Shown here one piece after another: positions 26,037 through 35,661 of a DNA stretch of 64,000 bases. Both the position numbers and the translations under genes were made by a program. A model generated the notes under the pieces. That model made no database searches. It had not been told where the DNA came from and worked only from the letters and a program-made list of their open reading frames with translations. The DNA comes from Sphingopyxis sp. JAI128 (GTDB lineage: Bacteria > Pseudomonadota > Alphaproteobacteria > Sphingomonadales > Sphingomonadaceae), in NCBI RefSeq assembly GCF_014207235.1, contig NZ_JACHDA010000004.1, positions 409,084 through 473,083 on the forward strand. Reading direction: 5' to 3'. Every line of letters starts with the position of its first letter. Within the stretch, counting starts at the first letter, position 1.

Positions 26037-26199
26037 GCCGATCCTCCTGCCCAAAATTGTCTGCCGGCCCGTGGAGGGCTCTTGCGCTACACCGATAATC
26101 AGCTAACTAGGTTGCATGATTTTCAGGTGATGGCAATTGCCTGGTGTGCAAAAAAATGATGGCCGCCTGAGGGGGCGGACGGCCGAGGGAGAGAAACGA

Positions 26200-26985
26200 A
26201 TGAGCAGGTTCGATACCGCGCTGGCATCTTTTTCGCTGAACGGAAAGGTCGCGTTGATTACGGGCGCCGCCTCCGGGCTCGGCAAGGCTACGGCGGAGCT
26301 CTTCCTCGACGTCGGGGCGCGGGTCGTCGTTGCCGATCTCGATGGCGAAGCGGCGAAAGCGACGGTCGAAGAATTGGATGTCGGGGATCGCGCCGTGGCG
26401 GTGCACATCGACGTCGCCGACGAAGCGGCGGTCAAACGCGCTTTCGCCGAGAGCGCCACGACATTCGGGCCGCTCGACGTTCTCGTCAACAATGCCGCGT
26501 ACCGGAACAAGGCCGATACCATGTCGATGAGCGTCGAGGAATGGGACCGCATGCAGGCCGTCTGCTCGCGCGGTACGTTTCTCTGCCTTCGCCAGGCCGT
26601 CGAACAGATGCGCGGCAAGGGGGGATCGATCGTCAACATCTCGTCGATGAGCGCGCAGCATCCGACGATCTTTCCGAACATGCATTATGACGCAGCAAAG
26701 GCAGGGGTCGACGCGATCACCCGCCTCGCCGCGGTGGAATTTGCCAAGGAGGGCATTCGCGTAAACTCGGTGCTTCCGGGCGGCATGACGACGCCGGGCG
26801 TGGCGAAGATGCACGCCTCGACGGTCGCGATCACCGGTCCTGCGACGATTCCGGGCCGCTCGGTCATGGGCCGCGCCGCCGATCCGATCGAAATGGCGCG
26901 TGCCGTCCTATTCCTTGCGAGCGACGCGGCGAGCTACATCACCGGCGCCGAGCTGCTGGTCGATGGCGGTTTCACCAAGGGCTGA
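26200..26985 (+). CDS. Short-chain dehydrogenase/reductase (SDR)
   Basis: The 261-residue classical SDR has T-G-A-A-S-G-L-G (21-28), D-L-D near 46-48 (an NAD-preferring acidic residue), N-N-A-A (97-100), Ser 149/150 and Y163-x3-K167. It ends with the usual G-A-E-L-L-V-D-G-G-F. ATG 26200 has a GAGGGAGAG site. Its stop overlaps the aldehyde dehydrogenase start (TGATG), so alcohol-to-carbonyl oxidation and the following aldehyde oxidation are probably coupled. Confidence 0.9.
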   Translation: MSRFDTALASFSLNGKVALITGAASGLGKATAELFLDVGARVVVADLDGEAAKATVEELDVGDRAVAVHIDVADEAAVKRAFAESATTFGPLDVLVNNAAYRNKADTMSMSVEEWDRMQAVCSRGTFLCLRQAVEQMRGKGGSIVNISSMSAQHPTIFPNMHYDAAKAGVDAITRLAAVEFAKEGIRVNSVLPGGMTTPGVAKMHASTVAITGPATIPGRSVMGRAADPIEMARAVLFLASDAASYITGAELLVDGGFTKG

Positions 26986-28433
26986 TGGCGATGCAGATTC
27001 TTTCGGACGCGCGGCCCCTCGTCGGAAGCGCCCGCCTGACGGAGACCTCGCTTGGCGCGCGTGACCACATCAATCCCGCGACCGGCGAGCCGCAGGCCAT
27101 GGTCAACATCTCGGGCGCGCCCGAAGTCGATGCCGCGCTCGCCTCGGCTGTCGCCGGGCAGAAGGCCTGGATGGCTTACGGGCCGGCACGGCGCCGCGAC
27201 TGCCTCTTCAAGCTTGCCGAACTCGTTGAGCGTGAAACCGACTGGTTTAACCGCGCCGCGGCGCTCGAAGTCGGCACTCCGCTGTCGGTGGGTGGTCCCG
27301 GCCTCGCGCTCTCCTGGATACGATACTACGCCGGCTGGGCCGACAAGGTCGAGGGCACGATTACCGAACCGATCGGGGCAAGCGGCCTCGCATATGCGAA
27401 ACATGAGCCGATCGGCGTTATCGGCGTCATCATCCCCTGGAATTCGCCGCTCATCGCTATCTCGATGACAGCCATTCTCGCGCTCGCCGGCGGTAACGCT
27501 GTCGTTCTCAAGCCGCCGACGCAGACGCCGTTCGTCGCGCTCCGGTTCGGCGAACTCGCGCTCGAGGCAGGTTTCCCCGAGGGCGCACTCAACATCGTTC
27601 CTGGCGATGCCGAGGCGGGCGAGGCACTCATCGGCGACGCTCGCTGCGGCAAGATCAGCTTCACCGGCGGCGAGCAGGTCGCCAAGATCGTCATGCGTCG
27701 GGCGGCAGAAGTTCTGAAGCCGGTCGCTCTCGAACTCGGCGGCAAGTCCGCGAATATCATCTTCGACGATGCCGACCTCGATGCAGCAGCCCATATGGCG
27801 GCAATGTGCTCGATCGTGGTGGCGACCGGCCAGGGCTGCGTGTTGCCGACCCGGGCCTATGTCCATGACGCGGTTTTCGATCGCTTTGTCGACAAGGTGG
27901 CAGCCCATGCCGCCGCCTTTCCGCTCGGCGATCCGCTCGATGCCAAGACGCTTGTCGGACCGGTCATCACCGAGGCGGCCGCCCGGCGCATCATGGACGT
28001 GATCGATCGCGCAAAATCGGAATCGGGCGGAACACTCGTCGCCGGCGGAGCCCGCGGCGAGGGAGACCTGGCACGCGGCGCCTTCGTTCAGCCGACCGTA
28101 TTCGCCGACGTCGCGCACGACAGCCATCTCGCGCGCGAGGAGGTCTTCGGTCCGGTGCTCGCGATCCTGCGGTTCAAGGACGAGGCCGAAGTCGTCGCGA
28201 AGGCGAATGACAGCCGGTTCGGTCTGGGCGGCTACATCCATACCAATGACCTCAAGCGTGCGCACCGGATGGCGGGCGCGCTGCAGGCCGGCGCGATCTC
28301 GGTCAACGGCATGCTTCCGATGGCTCCCAACCTGCCGTTCGGCGGGTTCAAGGAGAGCGGGTTCGGTCGCGAGGGCGGCAAGCCCGGGCTCGAGGAATTC
28401 ATGCAGATCAAGCAGGTCATGATCCACCTGTGA
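26985..28433 (+). CDS. NAD(P)-dependent aldehyde dehydrogenase
   Basis: The 482-residue enzyme has all key residues: N153 in I-P-W-N-S-P, the general base E250 in L-E-L-G-G-K and the nucleophile C285 in G-Q-G-C-V. It oxidises an aldehyde to the acid, which the CoA ligases could then activate. It is translationally coupled to the SDR before it (TGATG) and to the GMC oxidoreductase after it (GTGA). Together they form an alcohol-aldehyde-acid oxidation cassette. Confidence 0.93.
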   Translation: MAMQILSDARPLVGSARLTETSLGARDHINPATGEPQAMVNISGAPEVDAALASAVAGQKAWMAYGPARRRDCLFKLAELVERETDWFNRAAALEVGTPLSVGGPGLALSWIRYYAGWADKVEGTITEPIGASGLAYAKHEPIGVIGVIIPWNSPLIAISMTAILALAGGNAVVLKPPTQTPFVALRFGELALEAGFPEGALNIVPGDAEAGEALIGDARCGKISFTGGEQVAKIVMRRAAEVLKPVALELGGKSANIIFDDADLDAAAHMAAMCSIVVATGQGCVLPTRAYVHDAVFDRFVDKVAAHAAAFPLGDPLDAKTLVGPVITEAAARRIMDVIDRAKSESGGTLVAGGARGEGDLARGAFVQPTVFADVAHDSHLAREEVFGPVLAILRFKDEAEVVAKANDSRFGLGGYIHTNDLKRAHRMAGALQAGAISVNGMLPMAPNLPFGGFKESGFGREGGKPGLEEFMQIKQVMIHL

Positions 28434-30049
28434 GCAAGCTTCCGGTCTCGGCAGATTATGTGATCGTGGGAGGCGGGAGCGCAGGATGCGTGCTTGCCGC
28501 ACGCCTGTCCGAAGACCCGTCGGTCGAGGTCGTGCTTCTCGAGGCTGGCGGCAACGGGCGCGGCTTCCTGATCGACATGCCTGCGGGCACAGCCAAGCTC
28601 ATGGGTGATGCGCGCTATGACTGGCGCTTGCAGACCGAACCCGACCCGTCGCTGGGCGGGCGGACGATGACCTGGGGCGCCGGCCGCATGCTCGGGGGTA
28701 GCTCGGGGATCAACGGACAAGTCTATATGCGCGGGTCGCGCGGCGACTATGATGCCTGGGCACGGCAGGGCTGCACGGGCTGGTCGTTCGACGAGATATT
28801 TCCCTATTTCCTGCGCTCCGAGACATTCCACGGGCCGGCATCGCAATCGCACGGCCAGCATGGCCCCTTGAGCGTGTCGCCGGTCGGCGAGCCGCAGGCG
28901 ATCGGCCGCCACGTAATCGACGCCTTTCGCGAGGTCGGCCTTCCGCTCAATGACGATTATTGCAGTGGCGACCAGTTCGGGGTCTTTCCGATCTATGCGA
29001 CCCAGCGCGGCGGTCAGCGCTGCTCGACCCGGCGCGCCTATCTCGAGCCCGCGCTTGCCCGGCCCAATCTTCACATTGTGACCGGCGCCGCCGCCGAGCA
29101 CATCCTCTTCGAAGGCCGGCGGGCGACCGGTGTGCGCTATCGCAAGGGGCCGATGTCCGCCGAGTTCGTCGCCAGGCGCGAAGTCATCGTGTCGGCTGGC
29201 TGCGCCCAGTCGCCGACGCTGCTGATGCGATCCGGAGTGGGGCCCGCCGATCAACTCGCCCGGCATGGCGTGCGCATCGTGACCGACCTTCCGGGCGTCG
29301 GCGAGAATCTGCGCGAGCATTGCACGATCGCGATCTCGAAGTTCGTCGGGATCGATACGCTGAGTCGTCATCTGACGCCGTTCGGCCTGGCAGGCGCGAT
29401 GCTTCGTTACCTGTTTCAGCGCCAGGGCATTTTGACCACACCCGCGGTGCAGGTCATGGCAGGATTGAAGACTCTGCCCGAGCTGGCCGAGCCCGACGTC
29501 ATCCTCTCGATGCTTCCGGTTGCCGTAACCTTCAACGCGAAGGGCGACGCCGTCGTCGAGAAGCGCCCCTCCTTCAGCATGGGCTTCCACGTCGCGCGGC
29601 CGCAAAGTCGCGGCGCGGTGCGCCTCCGCGACCGCGACCCCGGCTCCCCGCCCCGCATCGAGCCCAATCTCCTTGGCGCTGACGAGGACCTTGAGAAGCT
29701 CGTTGCCGCGTGCCAGCTGGTCCAGCGCGCCTGCGAGGCACCCGCGCTCGCCTCGGTCATCACCGGCGACCTCCGTCCCGAGCCGCTGCCGCAGGACGCC
29801 GAAGGCTGGCGTGCCTACATCCGCCAATGGGCGGGGATCGGCTATCATATGGTGGGAACCTGCCGGATGGGCGCGGCAAACGACGCGATGGCGGTCGTCG
29901 ATCCGGAGCTGCGGGTGCGCGGCATCGATGGGCTGCGGGTGGTTGACGCCTCGGTCATGCCCGAGCCGGTCTCGGCGAACACCAATGCCCCCACCATCAT
30001 GATTGCCGAAAAAGCGGCCGAGATGATCCGGACCCTTCATCGCCGTTGA
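28430..30049 (+). CDS. GMC-family FAD alcohol oxidoreductase
   Basis: The 539-residue flavoenzyme has Y-V-I-V-G-G-G-S-A-G-C-V at the N-terminus, the GMC signature G-R-M-L-G-G-S-S-G-I-N-G, and a C-terminal active site with G-Y-H-M-V-G-T-C-R-M-G (His) and S-A-N-T-N-A-P-T (Asn). It oxidises a primary or secondary alcohol. It starts with GTG overlapping the aldehyde dehydrogenase stop. A paralogue lies at 48084 beside a rubredoxin. Electrons probably go to a quinone or a small carrier rather than to oxygen (inference). Confidence 0.92.
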   Translation: MSKLPVSADYVIVGGGSAGCVLAARLSEDPSVEVVLLEAGGNGRGFLIDMPAGTAKLMGDARYDWRLQTEPDPSLGGRTMTWGAGRMLGGSSGINGQVYMRGSRGDYDAWARQGCTGWSFDEIFPYFLRSETFHGPASQSHGQHGPLSVSPVGEPQAIGRHVIDAFREVGLPLNDDYCSGDQFGVFPIYATQRGGQRCSTRRAYLEPALARPNLHIVTGAAAEHILFEGRRATGVRYRKGPMSAEFVARREVIVSAGCAQSPTLLMRSGVGPADQLARHGVRIVTDLPGVGENLREHCTIAISKFVGIDTLSRHLTPFGLAGAMLRYLFQRQGILTTPAVQVMAGLKTLPELAEPDVILSMLPVAVTFNAKGDAVVEKRPSFSMGFHVARPQSRGAVRLRDRDPGSPPRIEPNLLGADEDLEKLVAACQLVQRACEAPALASVITGDLRPEPLPQDAEGWRAYIRQWAGIGYHMVGTCRMGAANDAMAVVDPELRVRGIDGLRVVDASVMPEPVSANTNAPTIMIAEKAAEMIRTLHRR

Positions 30050-30225
30050 TTGCGCCGCGAAACGTGAACGCTTGCATATATGTCTAAATTAGATAGAGGT
30101 ATATTCGACAACGGCGCGGTGTTTGCTGGGGGAGTCCGAGGGGATTTCCGAACGGAAAATTGCGCCGGGACAGGGAGAATGCGGTGCCGCGGCTACGTGG
30201 CACCTGCTTTGGGATTGAGGTAGCG

Positions 30226-31722
30226 ATGTCCAAATTGCGGTCGATTATCGACGGGGTAATGCGTCTGGATCCGGATGCGGAGGCAATCGAGTTTCGGGAA
30301 GTCTGGCACAGCTGGCGCGAACTGACCGACGTCATAGACGGACTCGAAGAGATATTCGCGGCAAACGCGATCGGGGCGGGAAGCCGGATCGCCGGGGTCC
30401 TGCGCAACACGCCGCAGATCGCCGCTGCCATCGTCGGCCTGCTCATTTCGGATCGCTGTATCGTCACTCTCAACCCGCTTCTTCCCGAAGAGAAGCTCGT
30501 TGCCGACGTCGCGGCGCTCAAGGCGCCGGTGATCTTCGCTGCCGCCGAGGACTGGAGCCGTGACGAATTCCGTAAAGCGGCCTTCGCGAGCAAGGCGCTG
30601 TGCCTCGAAATTCCGTCCACTGCGGGCGACCCGGTGAAAGTGCTGAACGCGCTCGGCGACGGAGATTTCCGGTCGGACGCCGAAGGTATCGGCATCGAGA
30701 TGCTCACGAGCGGCACCACCGGCACACCGAAGCGCATCCCGCTCAAGGCTCGCAACTTCGAGCGTATGATCCTCGATGCTGCCGTGTTTGAGCGGCGCGA
30801 CGTGAACGAGACGCCGCGTCTTCGCCGCGCGGTCAGCATCCTCAACACGCCCTTTTCGCATATCGGCGGCCTCGTCGGCCTCTTCATCTGCCTGTCGGCC
30901 GGCCGTCGCGCTTGCATGCTCGAACGCTTCCAGGTCGGGCCCTTCGTCGCTGCCATCGAGCGCCACCAGCCCAAGGCGGTGAGTGCGCCCCCGTCGGGTC
31001 TGCGCATGATCCTCGACGCGGACGTGCCCAAAGAAAAACTTGCGAGCCTGTCGGTGTTCCGGACTGGAACCGCGCCGCTCGATCCTGACCTCGCTGACGC
31101 CTTCTTCGATCGATACGGCATTCCCGTGCTTCAGAATTATGGCGCGACCGAATTTGCAGGCGGTGTCGCGGGCTGGACGATGCAGGATTTCAAGACCCAC
31201 GGGAAATCCTGTCGAGGCAGCGTCGGCCGGATGAACCCGGGCGTCGAAGGCCGGGTCGTCGATGCCGAAACAGGTGATCCGCTGCCGTTCGGTGAAAGCG
31301 GCCTCCTCGAGCTTCGCGCAAAATATCTCGGCGACGGCGTGAGCTGGATGCGGACCAATGACATCGCCCGCATGGACGAGGAGAATTTTCTCTGGATACT
31401 CGGCCGCGCCGACAATGCGATCATTCGCGGCGGCTTCAAGATCATTCCCGACGATGTCGTGCGATCGATCGAGACCCATCCGGCGGTCCGCGAGGCCTGC
31501 GTCATCGCGCTCCCCGATCCGCGGCTCGGCGAGGTCCCCGCCGCGGCGTACCTCGTCAAGTCGGGCCAGTCGCTCGAACCCGACGCACTTCGCGCCTATC
31601 TGCGCGAGCGCCTCACCCCTTATCAGGTGCCGGTGCAGCTCCTGCAGCTCGATGAAATGCCGCGCACGCCATCGATGAAAGTGAGCCAGCCCGAACTCAA
31701 GAAGCTGTTCGAGGCGGCCTGA
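30226..31722 (+). CDS. AMP-forming acyl-CoA synthetase
   Basis: The 498-residue adenylating enzyme has the P-loop T-S-G-T-T-G-T-P-K-R, the Y-G-A-T-E motif (N-Y-G-A-T-E-F-A-G-G) and the hinge L-G-R-A-D-N-A-I-I-R-G-G-F-K-I. The C-terminal lysine lies in R-T-P-S-M-K-V. It joins a carboxylic acid to CoA via an acyl-AMP. ATG 30226 is preceded by GAGG; the longer frame from 30160 lacks family similarity. The upstream gap carries an AT-rich promoter-like stretch near 30080-30115. Confidence 0.9.
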   Translation: MSKLRSIIDGVMRLDPDAEAIEFREVWHSWRELTDVIDGLEEIFAANAIGAGSRIAGVLRNTPQIAAAIVGLLISDRCIVTLNPLLPEEKLVADVAALKAPVIFAAAEDWSRDEFRKAAFASKALCLEIPSTAGDPVKVLNALGDGDFRSDAEGIGIEMLTSGTTGTPKRIPLKARNFERMILDAAVFERRDVNETPRLRRAVSILNTPFSHIGGLVGLFICLSAGRRACMLERFQVGPFVAAIERHQPKAVSAPPSGLRMILDADVPKEKLASLSVFRTGTAPLDPDLADAFFDRYGIPVLQNYGATEFAGGVAGWTMQDFKTHGKSCRGSVGRMNPGVEGRVVDAETGDPLPFGESGLLELRAKYLGDGVSWMRTNDIARMDEENFLWILGRADNAIIRGGFKIIPDDVVRSIETHPAVREACVIALPDPRLGEVPAAAYLVKSGQSLEPDALRAYLRERLTPYQVPVQLLQLDEMPRTPSMKVSQPELKKLFEAA

Positions 31723-31732
31723 CCGCCGCCTC
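31711..31732. terminator. Hairpin between convergent genes
   Basis: GAGGCGGC (31711-31718) and GCCGCCTC (31725-31732) pair perfectly around a six-base loop containing the ligase stop codon, just before the convergent E2-domain gene ends. There is no T-run, so it is a weak or bidirectional terminator at best. Confidence 0.5.
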
Positions 31733-31734
31733 GC

Positions 31735-32478
31735 TCAGAAGAGCGAGGTAGAATCGACGAGGCGCCCGGCGACATAGGCCACGAAACGCGCCGCGTCGGC
31801 GCCATTGATCACGCGGTGATCATAGCTCAGCGAGAGCGGCAGCATTGTCTTCCACGCTACGCCGCCATCGATGCCCGGCGTCGCCACCGGCCGCGCACGC
31901 GTCACGCCGAGGATCGCCACTTCAGGCGCATTGACGATCGGGGTAAAGGCGGTGCCGCCGATATGGCCCAGCGAGGAGAGGGTGATGCACCCGCCGGACA
32001 TTTCGTCCATCGTCAGCCCCTTTTCTCGCGCCTTCGCCGACAGCGCCGCGATCTCGCCCGCGATGGCACCGGCATCCTTCTTGTTGCAGTCGCGAACGAC
32101 CGGAACGAGCAGGCCCTTAGGCGTGTCGACGGCAACGCCGACATGCGCGAATTTCTTGCGAATGATCTTTCCCGCCGCGGGATCGAGCGACTGATTGAAC
32201 TGCGGGAACGCGACCAGCGCATCGGCGAGAATCTTGACCAGCAGCGGCACGATCGTGAGTTTGGTCCCGTTCGCGTCATTGTGCGCGCGGCGCGCCTCTT
32301 CAAGCGCGGTGATATCGGCGTCGTCATGATGCGTCACATGCGGGATCGCGATCCAGTTGCGGCCCATGTTCGCGGCCACGAATCGCTGTATGCGGGGCAG
32401 CTCGTCCACTTCGACATCGCCGAACACCGAAAAATCGCCCGTCGGCCAAGGCGCGAGGCCATTGAGTAGATCGCTCAT
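31735..32478 (-). CDS. Free-standing E2 catalytic domain of a 2-oxoacid dehydrogenase complex
   Basis: The 247-residue protein is only the acyltransferase core of an E2 subunit. It begins near F-G-D-V-E-V-D-E-L-P-R-I-Q and R-N-W-I-A-I-P-H-V-T-H-H-D-D-A-D-I-T, and ends with the active site S-Y-D-H221-R-V-I-N-G-A-D-A-A-R-F. Neither a lipoyl domain nor a peripheral-subunit-binding domain precedes it. Free-standing E2 cores are unusual; a matching lipoyl protein is at 11417. It is the third gene of an acyl-CoA dehydrogenase operon. It probably transfers the acyl group from the separate lipoyl protein to CoA (inference). Confidence 0.9.
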   Translation of the reverse strand: MSDLLNGLAPWPTGDFSVFGDVEVDELPRIQRFVAANMGRNWIAIPHVTHHDDADITALEEARRAHNDANGTKLTIVPLLVKILADALVAFPQFNQSLDPAAGKIIRKKFAHVGVAVDTPKGLLVPVVRDCNKKDAGAIAGEIAALSAKAREKGLTMDEMSGGCITLSSLGHIGGTAFTPIVNAPEVAILGVTRARPVATPGIDGGVAWKTMLPLSLSYDHRVINGADAARFVAYVAGRLVDSTSLF

Positions 32479-32493
32479 CCTGTTTTCCCTTGA

Positions 32494-33564
32494 TTACCAG
32501 CCGGCAAGGTCTGCGGCACGAAGACGATGTTTTTCGGGCTGGCCGAGCCAGGCCCAATCGAGCATCGCGCGCTTCATGTAGATGTGGGTGTCATGCTCCC
32601 AGGTGAAGCCGATGCCGCCATGAGCTTCGACCGTGTCGCGGGTCGCCTGGAGGTAGATGTCCGTGAGATGGGCCTTGGCCTGCGCCGCGGCATGTCGCGC
32701 CTTTTCCGGTAGCTCGTCCCACGCATGGGCGGCATACCAATAGAGGCCCCGGCCAGGTTCGACCGCAAGCGCCATGTTCGAAAGCTGATGCTTGAGGCCC
32801 TGGAAGCTGCCGATCGGGGCGCCATATTGCTCGCGCACCTTCGCATATTCCACCGACATCTCGACGCAGTGGTTGGCACCGCCGAAGGCATCCGCCGCGA
32901 GCAGCACCGCAGCGGCGTCGATCGACCGCGCGACCGACGCTTCGTCTCCGGGCATCGGCTCGGCGGGCGCGTCGGCGAAGGTCACCGTGTCGAGCGAGCG
33001 GGTACGGTCTGCTCCGTCGAGACGCTCGACGGCGACGCCTTCGCCCTTCTCGACGAGCACCAGGCCCGACGCAGTGCCGACGATGAAAAGATCGGCCTCC
33101 AGCCCGTGAGGAACGAAGCGCTTTTTCCCGTTCAAACGCGCTTCGCCGGCAATCTCCCATTCCCCGGGAAGCCATCGCGAGTCGCCCTCGCCGAGCGCCA
33201 GGGTCGCGAGCGCCTCGCCCGAGGCCAGCTTTGGCAGCCAACGCTCACGCTGCGCCGCGCTGCCGCACAGCGCGACAGCAATCGTTGCGGCGCAATGGCC
33301 GAATAGCGGAACAGGCGCTGCATATTCGCCGACGAGTTCCGCTGCAATCGCGAGATCGATGAGCTTGAGGCCGAGTCCGCCCAGCTCTTCGGGCACCATG
33401 ATAGCGGGAATGCCCATCTCGCAAATCGCCTGCCAGAGACCGGCGTCATAGGATCCGTCGCCATCGAAAATCTCATGGACATGGCGGGGATCGCATTTGT
33501 CCTGGAGGAGGCCGCGGAGAGCATCAAGCAGCGCCAACTGCTCGTCGGACAATAGGAAATTCAT
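32494..33564 (-). CDS. Acyl-CoA dehydrogenase, shorter partner subunit
   Basis: This 356-residue protein has the N-terminal helical domain (M-G-I-P-A-I-M-V-P-E-E-L-G-G-L-G) and the C-terminal Y-A-K-V-R-E-Q-Y-G-A-P-I-G-S-F-Q-G-L-K-H block, plus G-G-I-G-F-T-W-E-H. The central domain is shortened. ATG 33564 overlaps the stop of the larger subunit (ATGA); the longer frame to 33687 is a shadow of that gene. The two form the second heteromeric acyl-CoA dehydrogenase of the window. Confidence 0.88.
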   Translation of the reverse strand: MNFLLSDEQLALLDALRGLLQDKCDPRHVHEIFDGDGSYDAGLWQAICEMGIPAIMVPEELGGLGLKLIDLAIAAELVGEYAAPVPLFGHCAATIAVALCGSAAQRERWLPKLASGEALATLALGEGDSRWLPGEWEIAGEARLNGKKRFVPHGLEADLFIVGTASGLVLVEKGEGVAVERLDGADRTRSLDTVTFADAPAEPMPGDEASVARSIDAAAVLLAADAFGGANHCVEMSVEYAKVREQYGAPIGSFQGLKHQLSNMALAVEPGRGLYWYAAHAWDELPEKARHAAAQAKAHLTDIYLQATRDTVEAHGGIGFTWEHDTHIYMKRAMLDWAWLGQPEKHRLRAADLAGW

Positions 33565-34730
33565 TTCGAGCCTCCTCTGGCATCGCGGGGAAGACCCAGG
33601 CTCCGCTCGGCGATCAGGTTGCGCTGAATGTTCGAGGTGCCGCCCGCGATCGACATCGAGAGCGAAATCATGAAGCGCTCGATCCATTTCTTGCCGGGCC
33701 CCGACATGTCGACGAAATCGTCGCCGACGATGTCGCGCGCAAGCTTGCCGATCCGCTGTGCGAGGTCCGTCATGTAGAGCTTGGGCATCGTCGAGAAGCT
33801 GCCGACGTCGCGATCATGGACCGCATGCGAAGTCGCGCGGTAGGTCGAATAGGTGAGTGACATGAGCTGTCCGTCGATCGCGGCGAGTTCGGTACGAATT
33901 CGGGGATCCTCGATGGCGGGTTTGCCATTCCGCTGCGTCTCGCGCGCAAGCTTCAGGAGATCGCGCATCATCGAGAGGCTCCATGTGAGTCCACCGATAC
34001 CCGAACGCTCATGTTTCAGCGTCGAGCGTGTCACATACCAGCCCTTGCCGCGTTCGCCGACAAGATTGCCGGCCGGTGTCCGGGCGTCGTCGAAGAAAAC
34101 CTCACAAAACTCGGGGAGCCGCGTCATCTGCTGGAGCGGTCGCACCGTCACCCCCGGCTGGCGCAGGTCGACGAGCAGATAGGAAATGCCGTCATGCTTG
34201 CCGGCGTCGGGTTCTGTCCGAACCAGCATGAACATGTGCGTGGCGCGGTCGGCCCCGGTGCTCCAGATTTTCTGCCCATTGATCACCCACTCGTCACCGA
34301 CGAGCTCGGCGCGCGTGCGAAGCGAGGCGAGGTCGGATCCCGCATTGGGCTCGGAAAAGCCCTGTGCCCATCGCATTTCGCCGGTCAGCGTCCGCGCGAT
34401 AAACTCGGCGCATTGCTCTTCGGTGCCCCACTCGAGCAGCGTTGGCACGACGAGTTTTCCGGTTCCCGGGATGCGCCCGCTCGGGGCGCGGGCCTTGGTG
34501 AACTCTTCGCGGATGATTTCGGCGCGCGCGATATCGGGTGCCTGCTCGGACCCTCCGAACCGCTTCGGCACGGCGCGATGAAGATATCCGCGATCGATGG
34601 CGGCGAGAACGAAGCGGCGCTCATTCTCCTTCGACTTGTAGTCGCCGTCCGCTGGCGGCCAGTTTTCCGCGAGGAACTGTTTCACTTCCGCGCGAAAGCC
34701 GTCGAACTCCGGCCCGAAGCCAAGATCCAT
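33561..34730 (-). CDS. Acyl-CoA dehydrogenase, larger subunit of a pair
   Basis: The 389-residue FAD enzyme has Q-G-F-S-E-P-N-A-G-S-D-L-A-S-L, I-N-G-Q-K-I-W-S-T-G-A and the C-terminal I-A-G-G-T-S-N-I-Q-R-N-L-I-A-E-R. It introduces a double bond into an acyl-CoA. It heads an operon of larger subunit, shorter subunit and E2 catalytic domain, divergent from a thioesterase. The presence of two pairs in one locus suggests two rounds of, or two different, side-chain or ring oxidations. Confidence 0.9.
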   Translation of the reverse strand: MDLGFGPEFDGFRAEVKQFLAENWPPADGDYKSKENERRFVLAAIDRGYLHRAVPKRFGGSEQAPDIARAEIIREEFTKARAPSGRIPGTGKLVVPTLLEWGTEEQCAEFIARTLTGEMRWAQGFSEPNAGSDLASLRTRAELVGDEWVINGQKIWSTGADRATHMFMLVRTEPDAGKHDGISYLLVDLRQPGVTVRPLQQMTRLPEFCEVFFDDARTPAGNLVGERGKGWYVTRSTLKHERSGIGGLTWSLSMMRDLLKLARETQRNGKPAIEDPRIRTELAAIDGQLMSLTYSTYRATSHAVHDRDVGSFSTMPKLYMTDLAQRIGKLARDIVGDDFVDMSGPGKKWIERFMISLSMSIAGGTSNIQRNLIAERSLGLPRDARGGSK

Positions 34731-34836
34731 TTCTAAGCCCTTTCCCTAGCCGGCCGCGCGCGTTGACCCGCGGTGCCGGGGCAATTTGCCCGTTCGGGCT
34801 TGCCAATAATCCTATAACTAATTTAATTGATAACGC

Positions 34837-35661
34837 ATGACCAGTCCCAATTTTCCCGACCTTCGGATTCAGGCCCCAGCCCGCTGGGCGCTCGATGTCG
34901 AGCCGGCGCTCAGCACGGGCCCGCTGCATCGGCAGCATTTGTTCGGCGGGGCGAGCCTCGCCTTGGCGGTGGCCGCCCTCGAAGAGGTAACGGGAGGCGA
35001 TGCACTCTGGGCCAGCGTCCATTTTCTCGCACCCGTGCCGACAGGCGCGACCCTCGACATTGAAGCTCGGATCACCGGCGGCGGCCGGGCCATCGGACAT
35101 GGCGCGGTCGAGGCCAGGCTCGACGACGTCCCCATCCTGTCAGGGCTCGGATCATGCGGACGCGCGGGCGGCGGCGACTCCGGACAATGGGCACAGATGC
35201 CTGCGACCCCACCGCCTGCCGATTGCGACCTGCTTGTCGCGCACAAGGATGCCGACCGCGACATCCATTCGACGCTTGATATCCGGGTCGCCGCAGGCCG
35301 CTTCGGCATTTTCTCGCGGGCGCCGCTCGCCCCGGGCGGTCGCGTGCAGGCCTGGATGAGACACAGGCGCCGCGCCAACGACCGGGTCGCGCTGGCATTC
35401 ATGTCGGATTTCGTGCCCTCGACCGTCGGTAACGCGATCGGCGTGCGCGCAGGCGGCAACAGTCTCGACAATAATATTCGCTATTGCGGCACCGGCGAAA
35501 CCGAATGGGTCCTCGGCGACTTCTCGATCGATGCGCTCTCGGGCGGCGTCGGGCATGGACGCGTCCACCTCTTTGCCGAGAACGGCACGCTTCTGGCGAC
35601 CGGTAGTCAGAGCTTCAAGCTGCGCGCGATGCCGCGCGCCGATGAAGACCGCATCGGGTGA
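34837..35661 (+). CDS. TesB-like double-hotdog acyl-CoA thioesterase
   Basis: The 274-residue protein is a paralogue of the thioesterase at 21180, with the N-terminal L-F-G-G-A-S-L-A-L-A and C-terminal M-S-D-F-V-P-S, N-S-L-D-N-N-I-R and T-G-S-Q-S-F. These supply the Asp, Ser/Thr and Gln positions of TesB. It hydrolyses acyl-CoA, perhaps to recycle CoA. The ATG follows an AT-rich stretch (TATAACTAAT) also found before the ligase at 36562. The stop directly abuts the stop of the convergent crotonase with no spacer. Confidence 0.85.
   Translation: MTSPNFPDLRIQAPARWALDVEPALSTGPLHRQHLFGGASLALAVAALEEVTGGDALWASVHFLAPVPTGATLDIEARITGGGRAIGHGAVEARLDDVPILSGLGSCGRAGGGDSGQWAQMPATPPPADCDLLVAHKDADRDIHSTLDIRVAAGRFGIFSRAPLAPGGRVQAWMRHRRRANDRVALAFMSDFVPSTVGNAIGVRAGGNSLDNNIRYCGTGETEWVLGDFSIDALSGGVGHGRVHLFAENGTLLATGSQSFKLRAMPRADEDRIG

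Noticed and set aside
24267..26159. A 630-codon open frame on the plus strand
   Set aside because: It is antisense to two crotonases and an SDR that have full catalytic motifs; its own translation is low-complexity and unlike any family.
28232..30040. A 602-codon open frame on the minus strand
   Set aside because: It is antisense to the GMC oxidoreductase; no recognisable motif.
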